Assembly: GCA_050173345.1 (NCBI GenBank)
Contig: JBFXKW010000001.1
Coordinates: 682,001-746,000, forward strand
Length of the DNA stretch: 64,000 nucleotides
Direction of reading: 5' to 3'
Source of the DNA: SHWC01 sp050173345
Lineage (GTDB): Bacteria; Pseudomonadota; Alphaproteobacteria; UBA828
The notes beneath the pieces were generated by a model. The model made no database searches, was not told the DNA's origin, and saw only the letters and a program-made list of their open reading frames with translations. Position 1 is the first letter of the stretch, and every line of letters starts with the position of its first letter. Of this stretch, positions 53,086-61,310 are shown one piece after another. A program made the translations under genes and the position numbers.

Positions 53086-53981
53086 CGAGCGGGCCCGCAG
53101 GCACGCCCGATCCCGCCGGCCGCTTCGAGCCGCACCGGCGCTATCTGCTCGGGCTCGCCTACCGCATGCTCGGCTCGTTCGCCGAGGCCGAGGACGCCGT
53201 GCAGGACGCGTACTTGCGCTGGCACGACGCCTCGGCCAAGGGCGGCATCGACGACGCCAGGGCCTATCTCGCGCGCACCGTGGCGCGGCTTTGCCTCGAC
53301 CGGCTCAAATCCGCCCATGCCCGGCGCGAGAGCTATGTCGGCCCGTGGCTGCCCGACCCGGTGCTCGACGAGGCCGGGCTGGTCGCGGACGAGCCGCACG
53401 GCGAATACGCGAACGACCTGTCAGTCGCGCTGCTGCTCACGCTGGAGCGGCTGTCGCCGCTCGAACGCGCGGCGTTCCTGCTGCACGACGTGTTCGACAT
53501 GCCGTTCGCCGAGATCGCCGCGACGCTCGGCCGCAGCGAGGCGGCGTGCCGCCAGCTCGCCGGCCGCGCGCGTGAGCATGTGCGTGCGGGCCGGCCGCGC
53601 TACCGGGCCTCCGACGAGGCGAGACAACGCCTTGTCCTTGCCTTCGCCGCCGCGGTACAGAGCGGCGATGCGAACGAGATCGCACGTCATCTCGCCGCGG
53701 ACGCGGTGTTCTATTCGGATGGCGGCGGCAAGGTGCCGGCCGCGCTCAACCCGATCGAGGGCGCCGACAAGGTGGCGCGGCTGATCGTCGGCCTGGCCAC
53801 CAAGTTCGCCATGCCGCCGGGCACGAGCGCGCGCTTCGCCCATATCAACGGCCTGCCCGGCTTCGTCATCGCCGGACCCGACGGGCCATTCCAGACAGTC
53901 GCCTTCGAGATCGGCGATGACGGCCTGATCGGCGCCATCTACACGGTGCGCAACCCGGACAAGCTGCGCCACCTGCATTGA
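53082..53981 (+). CDS. ECF41-family RNA polymerase sigma factor with SnoaL-like C-terminal domain
   Basis: Sigma factor of 299 aa. Region 2 is at about 20-80 (YLLGLAYRMLGSFAEAEDAVQDAYLRW, split), region 4 at about 115-175 (LSPLERAAFLLHDVFDMPFAEIAATLGRSEAACRQL, split). ECF41 marks are all visible: WLPDPV in the linker (about 88-93), DGGGK (about 215-219) and NPDKL near the C-terminus. The SnoaL-like domain regulates activity without an anti-sigma factor. GTG 53082 overlaps the upstream stop. Its target is likely the upstream AhpD-like gene. Confidence 0.93.
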   Translation: MTSGPAGTPDPAGRFEPHRRYLLGLAYRMLGSFAEAEDAVQDAYLRWHDASAKGGIDDARAYLARTVARLCLDRLKSAHARRESYVGPWLPDPVLDEAGLVADEPHGEYANDLSVALLLTLERLSPLERAAFLLHDVFDMPFAEIAATLGRSEAACRQLAGRAREHVRAGRPRYRASDEARQRLVLAFAAAVQSGDANEIARHLAADAVFYSDGGGKVPAALNPIEGADKVARLIVGLATKFAMPPGTSARFAHINGLPGFVIAGPDGPFQTVAFEIGDDGLIGAIYTVRNPDKLRHLH

Positions 53982-54108
53982 ACGATCACAATGGCGTGCT
54001 GCCCTTGACAGGCCCGCGGCACAGCGCCACGCTAATCTTCGATCACCGCAGAATACCTAAAGAAATGAGTGCGTTATTCGCACGGCGACGTGATCGGAGG
54101 AGGCGAAT
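53982..54108 (+). promoter_or_regulatory. Leader region of the hydroquinone operon
   Basis: 127 bp without a gene. TTGACA at 54005-54010 resembles a -35 box, but the nearest TAATCT (54033-54038) is 22 bp away, which is too far for a good promoter. GTGCGTTATTCGCAC at 54069-54083 is an inverted repeat and a possible operator. GGAGGAGG at 54096-54103 is the ribosome site for the TTG start at 54109. Confidence 0.4.
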
Positions 54109-54609
54109 TTGACCGACGTCAAGACCGTATTCGGGTCGCTCAACAGCTATGCGAAGGGCGGCGTCGAGATCATCAACGACGACCCGAAGAACTACGTCTT
54201 CTCGAACGTGTTCGACGTCGCCTCGAAGTCGAAGCCCTATGAGCGCGTCGCGGTCGGCAAGAACTTCGAATACGTCATCGAGTGCGTGCGCGCCGAGGGC
54301 ACCTCGCCCTGGTATGCGGCGGCGCATGACGAGTTCGCGCTGTGCATGGACGGCAAGGTCGAGGTCCGCCTGGTCAAGCTCGACGACCCCGGCATCGTGC
54401 CGGCCGGCAAGGACGGCGCCATCCGGATCGAGGGCGAGCCCAAGGGCCGCAAGATGGGCGTGGTGAACGCCGGCCGCGGCCACATGACCCTGCTGCCGGT
54501 CGGCGCCGCCTACCAGTTCCATGCCGACAAGCCCGCCGTGGTGACGATCCAGACCATTCAGGGCGATCTCACCATCGAGCGCTGGGCCGAGATCTGCCAG
54601 ACCGAGTGA
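54109..54609 (+). CDS. hapC: Hydroquinone 1,2-dioxygenase, small subunit (HapC/PnpC type)
   Basis: Small cupin-like subunit of 166 aa of the two-component Fe(II) hydroquinone dioxygenase, which opens hydroquinone to 4-hydroxymuconic semialdehyde. It has the cupin-like strands AHDEFALCMDGKVEVRLVKL (split, about 65-84) and MTLLPVGAAYQFHADKPAVVTIQTIQGDLTIERW (split). The start is TTG 54109, decided by GGAGGAGG five bases upstream. The large subunit gene follows after 51 bp. The assignment rests on the order small subunit, large subunit, aldehyde dehydrogenase, maleylacetate reductase, which is the hap/pnp order. Confidence 0.85.
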   Translation: MTDVKTVFGSLNSYAKGGVEIINDDPKNYVFSNVFDVASKSKPYERVAVGKNFEYVIECVRAEGTSPWYAAAHDEFALCMDGKVEVRLVKLDDPGIVPAGKDGAIRIEGEPKGRKMGVVNAGRGHMTLLPVGAAYQFHADKPAVVTIQTIQGDLTIERWAEICQTE

Positions 54610-54660
54610 GGCGGCGCGCGGCCGGCGGCGCCGCGCCCGTGCCGTTGAGGAGGAGCACCC

Positions 54661-55647
54661 ATGGCCGAAGCAGCCCACCGCATCGAAGCCTCCGAGCCCG
54701 ACAACTATTACGGCTATCGGCGGTTCAGGAAGGGCAAGTTCGAGTTCCACCGCGACGAATATTTCGTCCACATCAAGTGGCCGAGCGGCAGCCACACCAT
54801 GGCGGCCGACGTGTTCCTGCGCGCGCTGCAGCGCGACGTCGCCTGGAACTTCTTCTACGGCACGGTCAACTTCGACACGGTGTTCGGCACCACCTCGCAC
54901 TACGGCACGGTCGACCTGTTCGCCGGCACCTATAACGACGCCTATCGCAAGGCCGGCCGTGACCATCTCGAGACCTACAAGAGCGAAGAGCTGATGGCGA
55001 CCTTCAAGGCCATCCTCGACGACTGGACCAACCGCGGCTACGACCCCTTCGCCGCGCCCGAGGAGACCGGCCAGCCCTATGGCCGCAAGGACGGCAGCAA
55101 CCGCGCCGCGATCGACCGCAAACGGGTCACCGCGAAGCGCATGGTGAGCTGCCCGGGCGATACGCCGCGGCGCACCGACGAGAGCGGCTTCCCGGTCAAC
55201 CGCCAGTTCGCCGACGTGCCGCAGGACGAGCCCGAGATCAAGGCGGAGAAGGGCTTCGAGGGCGAGGTGTGCGCCTTCAACCTGTTCGCCTATCTGTCGC
55301 GCTCGGACGTGACGTGGAACCCGAGCATCTGCTCGGCGGTGCGCGACAGCCTCTATTGCCCGACCTCCGAGGAGTTCATCCTGCCGATCGAGCACGGCAA
55401 CGATCGCGTCGAGTGGTTCCTCCAGCTCTCCGACGAGATCAAGTGGGTGGTCAAGGACAAGATGACCGGCGCGCTGCGCGCCAACGTAGTCATGAAGGCG
55501 GGCGACATCGCGGCGATGCCGGCCGACATCCGCCATCAGGGCTATTCGGCGAAGCGCTCGATGCTGCTCGTGTGGGAGAACAACTCGAACAAAATCCCGA
55601 AGCTCGTGCAGTCCGGCAAGGCGCCGGTCGTGCCGGTGAAGTTTTGA
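54661..55647 (+). CDS. hapD: Hydroquinone 1,2-dioxygenase, large subunit (HapD/PnpD type)
   Basis: Catalytic subunit of 328 aa. The residues His245, Asn247 and Glu251 (IEHGNDRVEW) and His292 (DIRHQGY) have the spacing H-x-N-x3-E and then 41 residues to the last His, the spacing I recall for the metal-site residues (His256, Asn258, Glu262, His303) of the p-nitrophenol-pathway hydroquinone dioxygenase PnpD. Length is slightly below the usual 335-340. It is translated 51 bp after the small subunit, with GAGGAG before ATG 54661. The operon context makes the identification strong. Confidence 0.88.
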   Translation: MAEAAHRIEASEPDNYYGYRRFRKGKFEFHRDEYFVHIKWPSGSHTMAADVFLRALQRDVAWNFFYGTVNFDTVFGTTSHYGTVDLFAGTYNDAYRKAGRDHLETYKSEELMATFKAILDDWTNRGYDPFAAPEETGQPYGRKDGSNRAAIDRKRVTAKRMVSCPGDTPRRTDESGFPVNRQFADVPQDEPEIKAEKGFEGEVCAFNLFAYLSRSDVTWNPSICSAVRDSLYCPTSEEFILPIEHGNDRVEWFLQLSDEIKWVVKDKMTGALRANVVMKAGDIAAMPADIRHQGYSAKRSMLLVWENNSNKIPKLVQSGKAPVVPVKF

Positions 55648-55689
55648 GAACGCGCCTCCGCAAGCCAGGGCAACGCCGTAGCTCCACCC

Positions 55690-55790
55690 GTCATCGTCCT
55701 CCCCCGACTTGATCGGGGGATCGACCGGACGATCCATCGGGCAGCGAGCGCGTTGTGGGCATGGGTCCCCCGGTCAAGCCGGGGGACGAC
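55690..55790. repeat. Paired palindromic repeat (REP-like), copy 7
   Basis: Same subfamily as copy 4: CCCCCGACTTGATCGGGGGA, a spacer with GATCCATCGGGCAGCGAG, then GGTCCCCCGGTCAAGCCGGG. It sits within the hydroquinone operon, 43 bp after the large subunit stop and 60 bp before the aldehyde dehydrogenase start. A long frame of the dehydrogenase reads through it but is not real coding. Confidence 0.85.
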
Positions 55791-55850
55791 GGTAGGAGAA
55801 AACGCCTCGTCAGCGCGACACGCGACTCAGGCGGCGGCAGGGAGAACGGC

Positions 55851-57320
55851 GTGGGTTACCAGACCAAGCTCTTCATCGGCGGCCAGTTCGTGGACGCGCT
55901 TGCCGGCGGCACCATCGACAGCATCAACCCGCATGACGGCTCGGTGCTCGCCAAGGTAGCCGAGGCGCGCGCGGAAGACGTCGACCGCGCGGTCGAGGCG
56001 GCGGCCAAGGCGTTCCCGAAATGGAGCCGCATGGCGGCGATGGAGCGCGGCCGGCTGCTGCTCAAGCTGGCGGACGCGATCGAGGCCAACGCGGAAGAAC
56101 TGGCCCGGCTCGAATCGACCGACACCGGCCATCCGATCAAGGATTCGACCGTGCTCGACGTGCCGCGCACCGCGGTCACCTACCGCTATTTCGGCGGCAT
56201 GGCCGACAAGCTGCAGGGCAGCGTGGTGCCGGTCGAGACCGGTTTCCTGAACTACGTGCTGCGCGAGCCGCTCGGCGTGGTCGGCCAGATCGTGCCGTGG
56301 AACTTCCCGCTCATGTTCACAAGCTGGAAGATGGGGCCGGCGCTCGCGGCTGGTAACACTGTGGTGCTCAAGCCGACCGAGCTCGCGCCGCTCTCGACGC
56401 TCCGCATCGCCGAGCTGATGGCCGAGGTCGGCTTCCCCGAGGGCGTGGTCAACATCGTGCCGGGCTATGGCGCAAGCGCCGGCCAGCGCCTCGCCGAGCA
56501 CGAGGGCGTGCAGAGGATCGCCTTCACCGGCTCGACCGCGACCGGCCGGCGCATCGTGCAGGCCTCCGCCGGCAACCTGAAGCGCGTCCAGCTCGAGCTC
56601 GGCGGCAAGGGCGCCAACATCGTGTTCGACGACGCCAACATCAAGGCGGCGATCGGCGGCTCGGCCTTCGCCATCTTCCACAATCAGGGGCAGGCCTGCA
56701 TCGCGGGCTCGCGCCTGCTGCTGCACGAGAAGATCGCCGACGAGTTCCTCGACGGCTTCCTCGCGCTCGCGAAGTCGATCCGGCTCGGCAACCCGCTCGA
56801 CCCCAAGACCGAGATGGGGCCGCTCACCTCGGCCCAGCATCGCGACCGGGTGCAGAGCTATTGCCAGATCGCCCACCAGGAGGGCGGCAAAATCCTGACC
56901 GGCGGCACGCCGCCCGACGACCCGGCGCTCGCCAAGGGCTTCTACATGCGGCCGACCGTGGTGCGCGCCCAGCCCGAGGACCGCGTCTGCATGGAGGAGG
57001 TGTTCGGCCCATTCGTCTCGGTCTCGACCTTCAAGACCGAGGACGAGGTGGTCGGGATCGCCAACCGCACGCCCTACGGCCTCGGCGGCGGCCTGTGGAC
57101 GCGCGACCTGCAGCGCGCCCACCGCATCGCCTCGCACATGATCGCCGGCATGGTCTGGATCAACTGCTACAAGCGGGTCAATCCGGGCTCGCCGTTCGGC
57201 GGCGTGCGCGCCTCGGGCTATGGCCGCGAGATGGGCTTCGAGGCCATGCACGACTACACCGAGGCCAAGTCGGTCTGGGTCAACGTCGACGCCCAGATCC
57301 CGCCCTGGTATCCGCGTTAA
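55851..57320 (+). CDS. hapE: 4-hydroxymuconic semialdehyde dehydrogenase (HapE/PnpE-like aldehyde dehydrogenase)
   Basis: NAD(P)-dependent aldehyde dehydrogenase of 489 aa that oxidises 4-hydroxymuconic semialdehyde to maleylacetate. Motifs: VPWNFPL with Asn151 (about 148-154), VQLELGGKGANIVFDDA with Glu249, and QGQACIAGSRLLL with the nucleophile Cys283. GTG 55851 is chosen because GGGAGA lies just upstream and the frame before it runs through the palindromic repeat. Position between the dioxygenase and maleylacetate reductase genes gives the substrate. Sequence alone fits many ALDHs. Confidence 0.88.
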   Translation: MGYQTKLFIGGQFVDALAGGTIDSINPHDGSVLAKVAEARAEDVDRAVEAAAKAFPKWSRMAAMERGRLLLKLADAIEANAEELARLESTDTGHPIKDSTVLDVPRTAVTYRYFGGMADKLQGSVVPVETGFLNYVLREPLGVVGQIVPWNFPLMFTSWKMGPALAAGNTVVLKPTELAPLSTLRIAELMAEVGFPEGVVNIVPGYGASAGQRLAEHEGVQRIAFTGSTATGRRIVQASAGNLKRVQLELGGKGANIVFDDANIKAAIGGSAFAIFHNQGQACIAGSRLLLHEKIADEFLDGFLALAKSIRLGNPLDPKTEMGPLTSAQHRDRVQSYCQIAHQEGGKILTGGTPPDDPALAKGFYMRPTVVRAQPEDRVCMEEVFGPFVSVSTFKTEDEVVGIANRTPYGLGGGLWTRDLQRAHRIASHMIAGMVWINCYKRVNPGSPFGGVRASGYGREMGFEAMHDYTEAKSVWVNVDAQIPPWYPR

Positions 57321-57332
57321 GGCGAGGGCACC

Positions 57333-58394
57333 ATGAGCCGATCCTTCGTCTATGAAGGGCTGCCGAGCCGGGTGGTGTTCGGCGTCGGCAGCCTCGAAAA
57401 GCTCGGCGCCCAGCTCGACCGCCTCGGGCTCAAGCGCGCGCTGGTGCTGGCGACGCCCCACCAGCGCGCCCAGGCCGCCGAGATCGCGCAGCGGCTCGGC
57501 GAGCGCGCCGTCGGCATCAACGACCAGGCGGTCATGCACGTGCCGATCGAGGTCGCGCGGGCCGGCGAGGCGGCGGCGCGCGAGGCCGGGGCCGACTGTA
57601 CGGTAGCGATCGGCGGCGGCTCGACCATCGGCCTCGGCAAGGCGATCGCGCTGTCGATCGGCCTGCCGGTGATCGCGGTGCCGACCACCTTCGCGGGCTC
57701 GGAGATGACGCCGATCTGGGGCCTGACCGAGGGCAGCGTCAAGCGCACCGGGCGCGACCTCAAGGTGCTGCCGCGCCTCGTCGTCTACGACCCGCTGCTC
57801 ACCCTGACGCTGCCCGCGAAGATCGCTGGGCCGAGTGGGCTCAACGCGATTGCGCACTGCGTCGAGGCGCTCTACGCCGAGAACGCCAACCCGATCGTCT
57901 CGCTGATGGCGGAGGAAGGCATCCGCGCGCTCGCCGCGAGCCTGCCCGTGGTGGTCGCCAAGGGTGATGACGTCGAGGCGCGCAGCGAGGCGCTCTACGG
58001 CGCCTGGCTCGCCGGCGCCTCGCTCGGCATGGTCGGCATGGCGCTGCACCACAAGCTGTGCCACACGCTCGGCGGCAGCTTCAACCTGCCGCATGCCGAG
58101 ACGCACGGCATCGTGCTGCCCTATGCCGCGGCCTACAATCGCGACGCCGCGGCTGAGGCGATGGCGCGTGTCCGCCGCGCGCTCGGCGGCGTCGAGGATG
58201 CCGTGCGCGGCCTCTACGACCTCGGCCGCAAGGTCGGCGCGCCCAAGGCGCTCGCCGAGATCGGCATGAAAGAGGGCGATCTCGACCGCGCCGCCGAGCT
58301 CGCCACCCAGAACCCCTATTTCAACCCGCGGCCGGTCACGCGCGAGGGCGTGCGCGCGCTCCTGGAGGATGCGTTCGCCGGCCGCCGGCCGTGA
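57333..58394 (+). CDS. hapF: Maleylacetate reductase (iron-containing alcohol dehydrogenase family)
   Basis: NAD(P)H-dependent reduction of maleylacetate to 3-oxoadipate; 353 aa, normal length. It has the cofactor loop AIGGGSTIGLGKAIAL (about 91-106), VPTTFAGSEMTPIWG (about 116-130), and the family signature HHKLCHTLGGSFNLPHAETHGIVLPYA (split, about 236-262) with the metal-binding-type His residues, as in MacA/PnpF/HapF. ATG 57333 lies 12 bp after the dehydrogenase stop. It completes the hydroquinone route. Confidence 0.94.
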   Translation: MSRSFVYEGLPSRVVFGVGSLEKLGAQLDRLGLKRALVLATPHQRAQAAEIAQRLGERAVGINDQAVMHVPIEVARAGEAAAREAGADCTVAIGGGSTIGLGKAIALSIGLPVIAVPTTFAGSEMTPIWGLTEGSVKRTGRDLKVLPRLVVYDPLLTLTLPAKIAGPSGLNAIAHCVEALYAENANPIVSLMAEEGIRALAASLPVVVAKGDDVEARSEALYGAWLAGASLGMVGMALHHKLCHTLGGSFNLPHAETHGIVLPYAAAYNRDAAAEAMARVRRALGGVEDAVRGLYDLGRKVGAPKALAEIGMKEGDLDRAAELATQNPYFNPRPVTREGVRALLEDAFAGRRP

Positions 58395-58425
58395 TAAGCT
58401 GCGAAGAAATCCCAGGGAGGAGACC

Positions 58426-59715
58426 ATGACGAAAGCGCAGAACCCGAAGGCGAAAAGCCCGTCCCGCCGCACCGTGCTGAAGGCCGCGGGTGCCGCGGCG
58501 CTGGCGAGCTCCTTGCCGTTTCCCGCGATCGCCGCCGAGCGGCCGATCAAGCTCGGCTATGTCAGCCCGCAGACCGGCCCGCTCGCGCCCTTCGCCGAGG
58601 CCGACGATTTCGTCATCACGGCGGTCAAGGCGGCGATCGGCGACGGAATCGAGGCCGGCGGCAAGACCTACCCGGTCGAAATCCTGGTCAAGGACAGCCA
58701 GTCGAACCCGAACCGCGCGGCCGAGGTCGCCAACGATCTCATCCTCGGCGACGAGGTCGACCTCATGCTGGTCGGCAACACGCCGGAGACCACCAACCCG
58801 GTCGGTGACCAGTGCGAGGTCAACGAGGTGCCCTGCCTGTCCTCGCTCGCGCCGTGGCAGCCCTGGTTCTTCACCCGCGGCGGCGACCCCGCCAGCGGCT
58901 TCAACTGGACCTATCACTATTTCTGGGGCCTGGAAGACGTCATCGCGGTCTTCCTCAACATGTGGAACAAGCTCGACACCAACAAGACGGTCGGCGGCCT
59001 GTTCCCGAACGACGGCGACGGCAATGCCTGGGGCGACCCCGAGCTCGGCTTCCCGAAGCCGCTCGCGGCCGACGGCTACAAGCTGGTCGATCCCGGCCGC
59101 TACCAGAACCTGACCGACGACTTCTCGGCGCAGATCTCGGCCTTCAAGAAGGAGCAGTGCGAGGTGCTGACCGGCGTGGTGATCCCGCCGGACTGGACCA
59201 CCTTCTGGAAACAGGCGAAGCAGCAGGGCTATACGCCGAAGGCGGCCTCGATTGGCAAGGCGCTGCTCTTCCCGGTCGCCATCGAGGCGCTCGGCGACGA
59301 AGGCAACAACCTGTCGAGCGAAATCTGGTGGAGCCCGAACCACCCCTTCGCCTCGTCGCTCACCGGGCAGAGCGCGTCGGCGCTTGCGGCCGCCTATACG
59401 GAAGCGACCGGCAAGCAGTGGACGCAGCCGATCGGCTTCGTGCATTCGCTCTTCGAGGTCGCGGTCGACATCATGAAGCGCGCTGCCGACGTGCATGACC
59501 GCGCCGCTGTGCTCGACGCCCTCACCAAGACCGACGCGAACACGGTGGTCGGCCCGGTGAAGTGGGGCTCGGGCCCGGTCAAGAACGTCGCCAAGACACC
59601 GCTGGTCGGCGGCCAGTGGCGGCTCGGCGGCAAGTTCAAGTACGACCTCGTGATCACCAGCAACGAGACCGCGCCGGAAATCCCGGTCGGCGGCGACATG
59701 CAGCCGATCGCCTGA
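58426..59715 (+). CDS. Branched-chain-type ABC transporter substrate-binding protein, Tat-exported
   Basis: Periplasmic binding protein of 429 aa. It starts with the twin-arginine signal SRRTVLKAAGAAALASSLPFP (split, about residues 12-32), then the leucine-binding type fold (KLGYVSPQTGPLAPF). GGGAGGAG precedes ATG 58426. It is followed by the two ATPases and two permeases. Its place next to the hydroquinone operon suggests an aromatic substrate, but the fold accepts amino acids, amides and aromatic acids. The gap to the ATPase gene holds a repeat. Confidence 0.9.
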   Translation: MTKAQNPKAKSPSRRTVLKAAGAAALASSLPFPAIAAERPIKLGYVSPQTGPLAPFAEADDFVITAVKAAIGDGIEAGGKTYPVEILVKDSQSNPNRAAEVANDLILGDEVDLMLVGNTPETTNPVGDQCEVNEVPCLSSLAPWQPWFFTRGGDPASGFNWTYHYFWGLEDVIAVFLNMWNKLDTNKTVGGLFPNDGDGNAWGDPELGFPKPLAADGYKLVDPGRYQNLTDDFSAQISAFKKEQCEVLTGVVIPPDWTTFWKQAKQQGYTPKAASIGKALLFPVAIEALGDEGNNLSSEIWWSPNHPFASSLTGQSASALAAAYTEATGKQWTQPIGFVHSLFEVAVDIMKRAADVHDRAAVLDALTKTDANTVVGPVKWGSGPVKNVAKTPLVGGQWRLGGKFKYDLVITSNETAPEIPVGGDMQPIA

Positions 59716-59752
59716 CTGTTCTGGCCTCTGGTTGAACGCAGTGTGGGAAGCC

Positions 59753-59880
59753 CTCATGCTTCGGCAGGCTCAGCATGAAGGCTTCTTCTTTGTCGCCCGA
59801 AAAAAGATGACCTCACCCTGAGCCTGTCGACCTCACTTCGCCCGCCGAAGCGGGCTTCGCGAAGGCGGGAGGGTGAGGCC
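59753..59880. repeat. Third repeat type in the transporter gene gap
   Basis: CATGCTTCGGCAGGCTCAGCATGAAGG and, inverted, CTCACCCTGAGCCTGTCGA belong to a dispersed repeat family found in other alphaproteobacteria. The inner part CGCCCGCCGAAGCGGGCTTCGCGAAGGCGGG forms a hairpin. The element is not related to the GTCATTGCC family. It lies just before the ATPase start at 59884 and could reduce downstream expression relative to the binding protein. Confidence 0.6.
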
Positions 59881-59883
59881 GCA

Positions 59884-60609
59884 ATGACCGCCCTCCTCCG
59901 CCTCGAAGGACTGTCGCGCTCGTTCGGCTCTCTGAAGGTGACCGACGACGTGTCGTTCGAGGTGATGCCCGGGGAAGCGCTCGGCATCCTCGGCCCGAAC
60001 GGCGCCGGCAAGAGCACGCTGTTCAACCTGATCACCGGCGCGCTCAGGCCGCAAGGAGGGCGCATCCGGTTCGACTCGCATGACATCACGAACCTGCCGC
60101 CCCACCGGCGCTGCCGGCGCGGCATCGGCCGCTCCTATCAGATCCCGCACCCGTTCGCGCAGATGAGCGTGTTCGAGAACCTCCTGGTCGGCGCGGCCTA
60201 CGCGACCGGCCGCCGCGAATCCGAGTGCTACGAGGGCTGCGTCGAGGTGCTGGCGCGCACCGGCCTCATCGACAAGGCGAACCAGCCGGCCGGCAGCCTC
60301 ACGCTGCTCGAGCGCAAGCGGCTCGAGCTCGCCCGCGCGCTCGCCACCCGGCCCAAGCTTCTATTGCTCGACGAGATCGCCGGCGGCCTGACCGAGCACG
60401 AATGCGCCGAGCTGATCGCGCTGATCCGCGACATCCATGAAGGCGGCACCACCATCGTCTGGATCGAGCACATCGTGCACGCTTTGATCGCGGTGGTTGG
60501 CCGACTCATCGTGCTCGACGCGGGGCGGCTGATCGCCGAAGGCGAGCCGCGCGCCGTGCTGGAGGATCCCGGCGTGCAGGAGGTCTATCTCGGGATATCC
60601 GCCGAATGA
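59884..60609 (+). CDS. livG: LivG-type ABC transporter ATP-binding protein
   Basis: ATPase of 241 aa. Walker A GPNGAGKSTLFNLITG (about 39-54), Walker B LLLLDEIAGGLTEHE (about 159-173). The signature region reads SLTLLERKRLELARAL, without the usual LSGGQ, a variant seen in LivG subgroups. The C-terminal AEGEPRAVLEDPGVQEVYLG is typical. ATG 59884 is in the hairpin-rich leader; no other start is better. It pairs with LivF. Confidence 0.93.
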   Translation: MTALLRLEGLSRSFGSLKVTDDVSFEVMPGEALGILGPNGAGKSTLFNLITGALRPQGGRIRFDSHDITNLPPHRRCRRGIGRSYQIPHPFAQMSVFENLLVGAAYATGRRESECYEGCVEVLARTGLIDKANQPAGSLTLLERKRLELARALATRPKLLLLDEIAGGLTEHECAELIALIRDIHEGGTTIVWIEHIVHALIAVVGRLIVLDAGRLIAEGEPRAVLEDPGVQEVYLGISAE

Positions 60610-61304
60610 GCCTGCTCGAAACCCGCGGCCTGACCGGCTTCTATGGCGATTTCCAGGCGCTGTTCGGCATCGACCTGCGCATCGAGGCCGGCGAAACCGT
60701 TGCGATCATCGGCGCGAACGGCGCCGGCAAATCCACCTTCATGCGCGCGCTCGTCGGCCTGGTGCGCGCGGCGCGCGACATGGTGGTGTTCGACGGCCAG
60801 CCGATCGGCGGCCTGCCCGCCTACAGGATCGTGCGCCAGGGCATCGCGCTGGTGCCCGAGGGACGGCGGCTCTTCCCCTCGCTCTCGGTCGAGGAGAACT
60901 TACGCCTCGGCGCCTATGGCGAGCGGCCCGGCCCGTGGCACGTCGAGAAGGTCTACGCGCTGTTCCCCGCCCTCAAGGAACGCCGGCGCGTCTCGGCCTC
61001 GGCGCTCTCGGGCGGCCAGCAGCAGATGGTCGCGATCGGGCGCGCGCTCATGGCCAACCCGCGGCTCCTCTTGTGCGACGAGATCAGTCTCGGCCTCGCC
61101 CCGATCGTGATCAGGGACATCTATGCCGCCCTGCCGGCGATCCAGGCCGAGGGGGTCTCCATCCTCCTGGTCGAGCAGGACATCCATCAGGCGCTCAGCG
61201 TGGCGCGCCGCGTCTACTGCTTCCAGGAGGGCCGCGTCTCGCTCTCGGGCGAGCCCGCCGCGCTCTCCCACGACGACATCCGCCGCGCCTATTTCGGGGT
61301 CTGA
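60606..61304 (+). CDS. livF: LivF-type ABC transporter ATP-binding protein
   Basis: Second ATPase, 232 aa. Walker A GANGAGKSTFMRALVG (about 36-51), signature LSGGQQQMVAIGRALM (about 137-152), Walker B LLLCDEISLGLAP (about 157-169). It starts at ATG 60606, overlapping the livG stop (ATGA). It forms a heterodimer with LivG. Length is usual for LivF. Confidence 0.94.
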   Translation: MSLLETRGLTGFYGDFQALFGIDLRIEAGETVAIIGANGAGKSTFMRALVGLVRAARDMVVFDGQPIGGLPAYRIVRQGIALVPEGRRLFPSLSVEENLRLGAYGERPGPWHVEKVYALFPALKERRRVSASALSGGQQQMVAIGRALMANPRLLLCDEISLGLAPIVIRDIYAALPAIQAEGVSILLVEQDIHQALSVARRVYCFQEGRVSLSGEPAALSHDDIRRAYFGV

Positions 61305-61310
61305 GCGGCC

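Noticed and set aside
53082..53981. Anti-sigma factor partner for the sigma factor
   Set aside because: ECF41 factors carry their own regulatory SnoaL domain, and no anti-sigma gene is adjacent.
54005..54038. Sigma-70 promoter TTGACA...TAATCT for the hydroquinone operon
   Set aside because: The spacing is 22 bp instead of 16-18, so it is not credible as a standard promoter.
55755..55850. N-terminal extension of the aldehyde dehydrogenase
   Set aside because: The extension translates a palindromic repeat. A ribosome site lies before GTG 55851, where the conserved sequence begins.
55827..58550. A 907-codon open frame on the minus strand
   Set aside because: It is antisense to the aldehyde dehydrogenase and maleylacetate reductase genes, which have full catalytic motifs. 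GC-rich DNA leaves such shadow frames open by chance, and the translation is Arg/Asp/His-rich with no motif.
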